Below are positions 62,718 to 64,000 of a stretch of DNA of 64,000 nt, piece by piece. Under the pieces are notes generated by a model, which searched no databases, was not told the origin of the DNA, and saw only the letters and a program-made list of their open reading frames with translations. A program made the translations under genes and the position numbers. The stretch lies in NCBI RefSeq assembly GCF_035958815.1, contig NZ_CP108383.1, positions 1,302,001-1,366,000 on the forward strand, read 5' to 3'. Position 1 is the first letter of the stretch. Every line of letters starts with the position of its first letter. This DNA is from Nocardia sp. NBC_01327. Lineage in GTDB: Bacteria; Actinomycetota; Actinomycetes; Mycobacteriales; Mycobacteriaceae.

Positions 62718-63238
62718 ATCCCGTGCTCACCAAGACAATTGCGGCGGTGGCGGTAGCCGTCGCGGCCCTCGGCGTCGTGACCGGATGCTCGAGCCATCAG
62801 CAGGACACCGCAGTACGCTCGGCCGACGATCCCGACCTGCTGGCCGGGTGCGGGCCACTGCCCGACCAGGTCATCGCCACCACCCTGCACGTGCCGTCGG
62901 TGCATCAGCAGAGCGCGCCGACCATCTGCAACTGGGTCGGCGATTACCCGGCCGGCGGCACCGTGGGTCTGACCTACGCCTGGCTGCGCAATGACAATCT
63001 GATGACCGAAACCAAGGTGGCCGGTGATTTCGGCTATCAGATCGAGCGGGTGGTGATCAAACACTTCGCGGGTATGTACGTGCGGGACCCGAACGATCCG
63101 GGCAGCTGTGCGGTGACCATTTCCGATACCGGAATAGTCACCTGGTGGGTGCACAATCGCCGCCACACCGCACAGCCGGACCCGTGCGCCGCCGCCATGA
63201 GCCTCATGCAGGCGACGCTGGCGATCGACGGTGTGTGA
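62714..63238 (+). CDS. DUF3558-type lipoprotein, second copy
   Basis: 174 residues, GTG at 62714 overlapping the preceding stop; another GTG at 62723. Lipobox VTGC (Cys25). Domain: AGCGPLPDQVIATTLHVPSV, ICNWVGDYPAGGTVGLTYAW, CAVTISDTGIVTWWVHNRRH, CAAAMSLMQATLAI, with the cysteine and C-x-W pattern of DUF3558. Tandem duplication of the preceding gene is likely. Its stop is directly adjacent to the end of the convergent Nramp gene. Confidence 0.8.
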   Translation: MNPVLTKTIAAVAVAVAALGVVTGCSSHQQDTAVRSADDPDLLAGCGPLPDQVIATTLHVPSVHQQSAPTICNWVGDYPAGGTVGLTYAWLRNDNLMTETKVAGDFGYQIERVVIKHFAGMYVRDPNDPGSCAVTISDTGIVTWWVHNRRHTAQPDPCAAAMSLMQATLAIDGV

Positions 63239-64000
63239 TCAGCCGGTGATGGCCTGGAAGATCTTGACGCCCACCAGGATCACCGCCACCAGCAGATAGC
63301 CGCGCAGCGCGAGCATGCCCGTCATCCGCGCGGTACTGAACACCGGACGCTCCAGCGTATGCAGCGCCGGGGTGCGCCAGGTGTCGCGATCCTGCTCCAC
63401 GATCGCCTTGCGCTCGGCACGGGTGAGCGGGGTCGCGTCCAGTTCCTCGATCTGATCCGGGTCGATATCGCCGAGTTCCTTTGCGGTGCGCTCGATTTCG
63501 CGCCGCCTGGTGATCCGCCAGCTGATCAGCATGCCCGCGCCGCCGAGCAGGCCGACGGCCACCCCCGCGCCGAATCCGATTTCGAGGGCGCCGGTGGTCA
63601 GACCGGGGAAGAAGGTCGCGGCGGTGAGCGCCAGCGACAGCAGCACCAGCGACCACACGATGACACCCGCGACAATGTTCTGCCGCACGGTGTTCACCCA
63701 GGGCCCGAGCACCGCCCGGTCATTGCAGAGCAGCACCAGAAACACTGTGGCGGAAGGCAGTAGGACACCGGCCAGCGCCTGCACGCCCTGGGTCAGCAGG
63801 CCCAGCACATGATCGGGGCTGAAGGACACCGCGGCCGCGATCGCCAGCAGCGCCGCGTATCCCGCGTAGAACATCGGCGCTTCGCTGATCTTCCAGTGCA
63901 GCGAATGCCGCTTGCCCAGCGTGTCGCCGAGGGCGTAGGTGGTGGCCAGGCCGACGGCATTCGCGCCGATGAGCGAGGCGTCGAACAGCAGGATGGCGAA
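63239..64000 (-). CDS. Nramp-family divalent metal transporter, 3' part
   Basis: 253 codons in the window; the start lies beyond the right edge. The visible part includes LFDASLIGANAVGLATTYAL and GKRHSLHWKISEAPMFYAGY, characteristic of an actinobacterial Nramp-like branch, then about five helices (LLPSATVFLVLLCNDRAVLG, QNIVAGVIVWSLVLLSLALT, LEIGFGAGVAVGLLGGAGML) and a charged cytoplasmic segment (RRREIERTAKELGDIDPDQI). Transports Mn2+ or related ions, probably proton-coupled; the core DPGN motif is outside the window. The interior ATG at 63874 is not the start. Confidence 0.85.
   Translation of the reverse strand, partial: FAILLFDASLIGANAVGLATTYALGDTLGKRHSLHWKISEAPMFYAGYAALLAIAAAVSFSPDHVLGLLTQGVQALAGVLLPSATVFLVLLCNDRAVLGPWVNTVRQNIVAGVIVWSLVLLSLALTAATFFPGLTTGALEIGFGAGVAVGLLGGAGMLISWRITRRREIERTAKELGDIDPDQIEELDATPLTRAERKAIVEQDRDTWRTPALHTLERPVFSTARMTGMLALRGYLLVAVILVGVKIFQAITG

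Noticed and set aside
1..64000. tRNA, rRNA, CRISPR arrays, intact insertion sequences, prophage genes
   Set aside because: None found by eye: no regularly spaced repeats, no transposase with paired terminal repeats, no structural RNA motifs. A covariance-model search would be needed to exclude small RNAs.

Overview
The window reads as chromosomal DNA of a high-GC actinomycete of the mycolic-acid group (Mycobacteriales), most likely Nocardia. The evidence is the strong GC bias, close matches to mycobacterial neighbourhoods that I recognise by eye (EchA6 next to an Rv0906-type MBL protein and an Rv0909-type antitoxin; a three-domain LigD; the Rv2325c/Rv2326c ECF transporter pair; CtaD; an Rv0805-type phosphodiesterase; WS/DGAT; DUF3558 lipoproteins), and families common in Nocardia (secretory lipases, small secreted glycine-zipper proteins). 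No tRNA, rRNA, CRISPR array or intact insertion sequence was seen.

Layout. 0-2.3 kb: a minus-strand copper-handling group (four-helix membrane protein, CopC, a secreted glycine-zipper protein, YcnI cut by the window edge). 2.4-9.7 kb: core metabolism (flavoprotein monooxygenase, EchA6, MBL hydrolase, antitoxin-like protein, LigD, isochorismatase-like protein, YczE-type membrane protein). 10.2-15.3 kb: secretory lipase, second glycine-zipper protein, ECF-type ABC transporter. 15.4-23.9 kb: lipoprotein, Baeyer-Villiger monooxygenase with divergent AraC regulator, cyclic-nucleotide phosphodiesterase, pseudouridine synthase, WS/DGAT, 2OG-Fe(II) oxygenase-like protein, LLM flavoprotein. 24.2-28.3 kb: cytochrome c oxidase subunit I, quinone oxidoreductase, EthD protein, LysR regulator.

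28.4-40.5 kb is an accessory region. It holds a TY-Chap-like protein with an extraordinary acidic cysteine-rich insert, several orphan genes, gene relics (GH19 chitinase 3' end, four copies of a related C-terminal coding relic, one frameshifted small gene), a NUDIX hydrolase, a TPR regulator, and a short operon of a small membrane peptide, a resolvase-like protein and a bacterial PARG.

40.6-57.4 kb is a secondary-metabolite locus: secretory lipase, MarR regulator, a shared divergent control region with a perfect 17-bp palindrome and a Crp/GlxR-like site, a DHA2-type MFS exporter, and a 4395-residue four-module NRPS with C-terminal thioesterase. Module 2 has an adenylation domain that lacks its whole C-terminal subdomain (A8-A10, with the catalytic lysine) although its carrier domain is intact; this is one of the two strongest oddities of the window.

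57.4-64 kb: membrane-fused M28 peptidase and SDR with a divergent MmyB-type regulator, a membrane protein, two DUF3558-type lipoproteins and the 3' part of an Nramp metal transporter.
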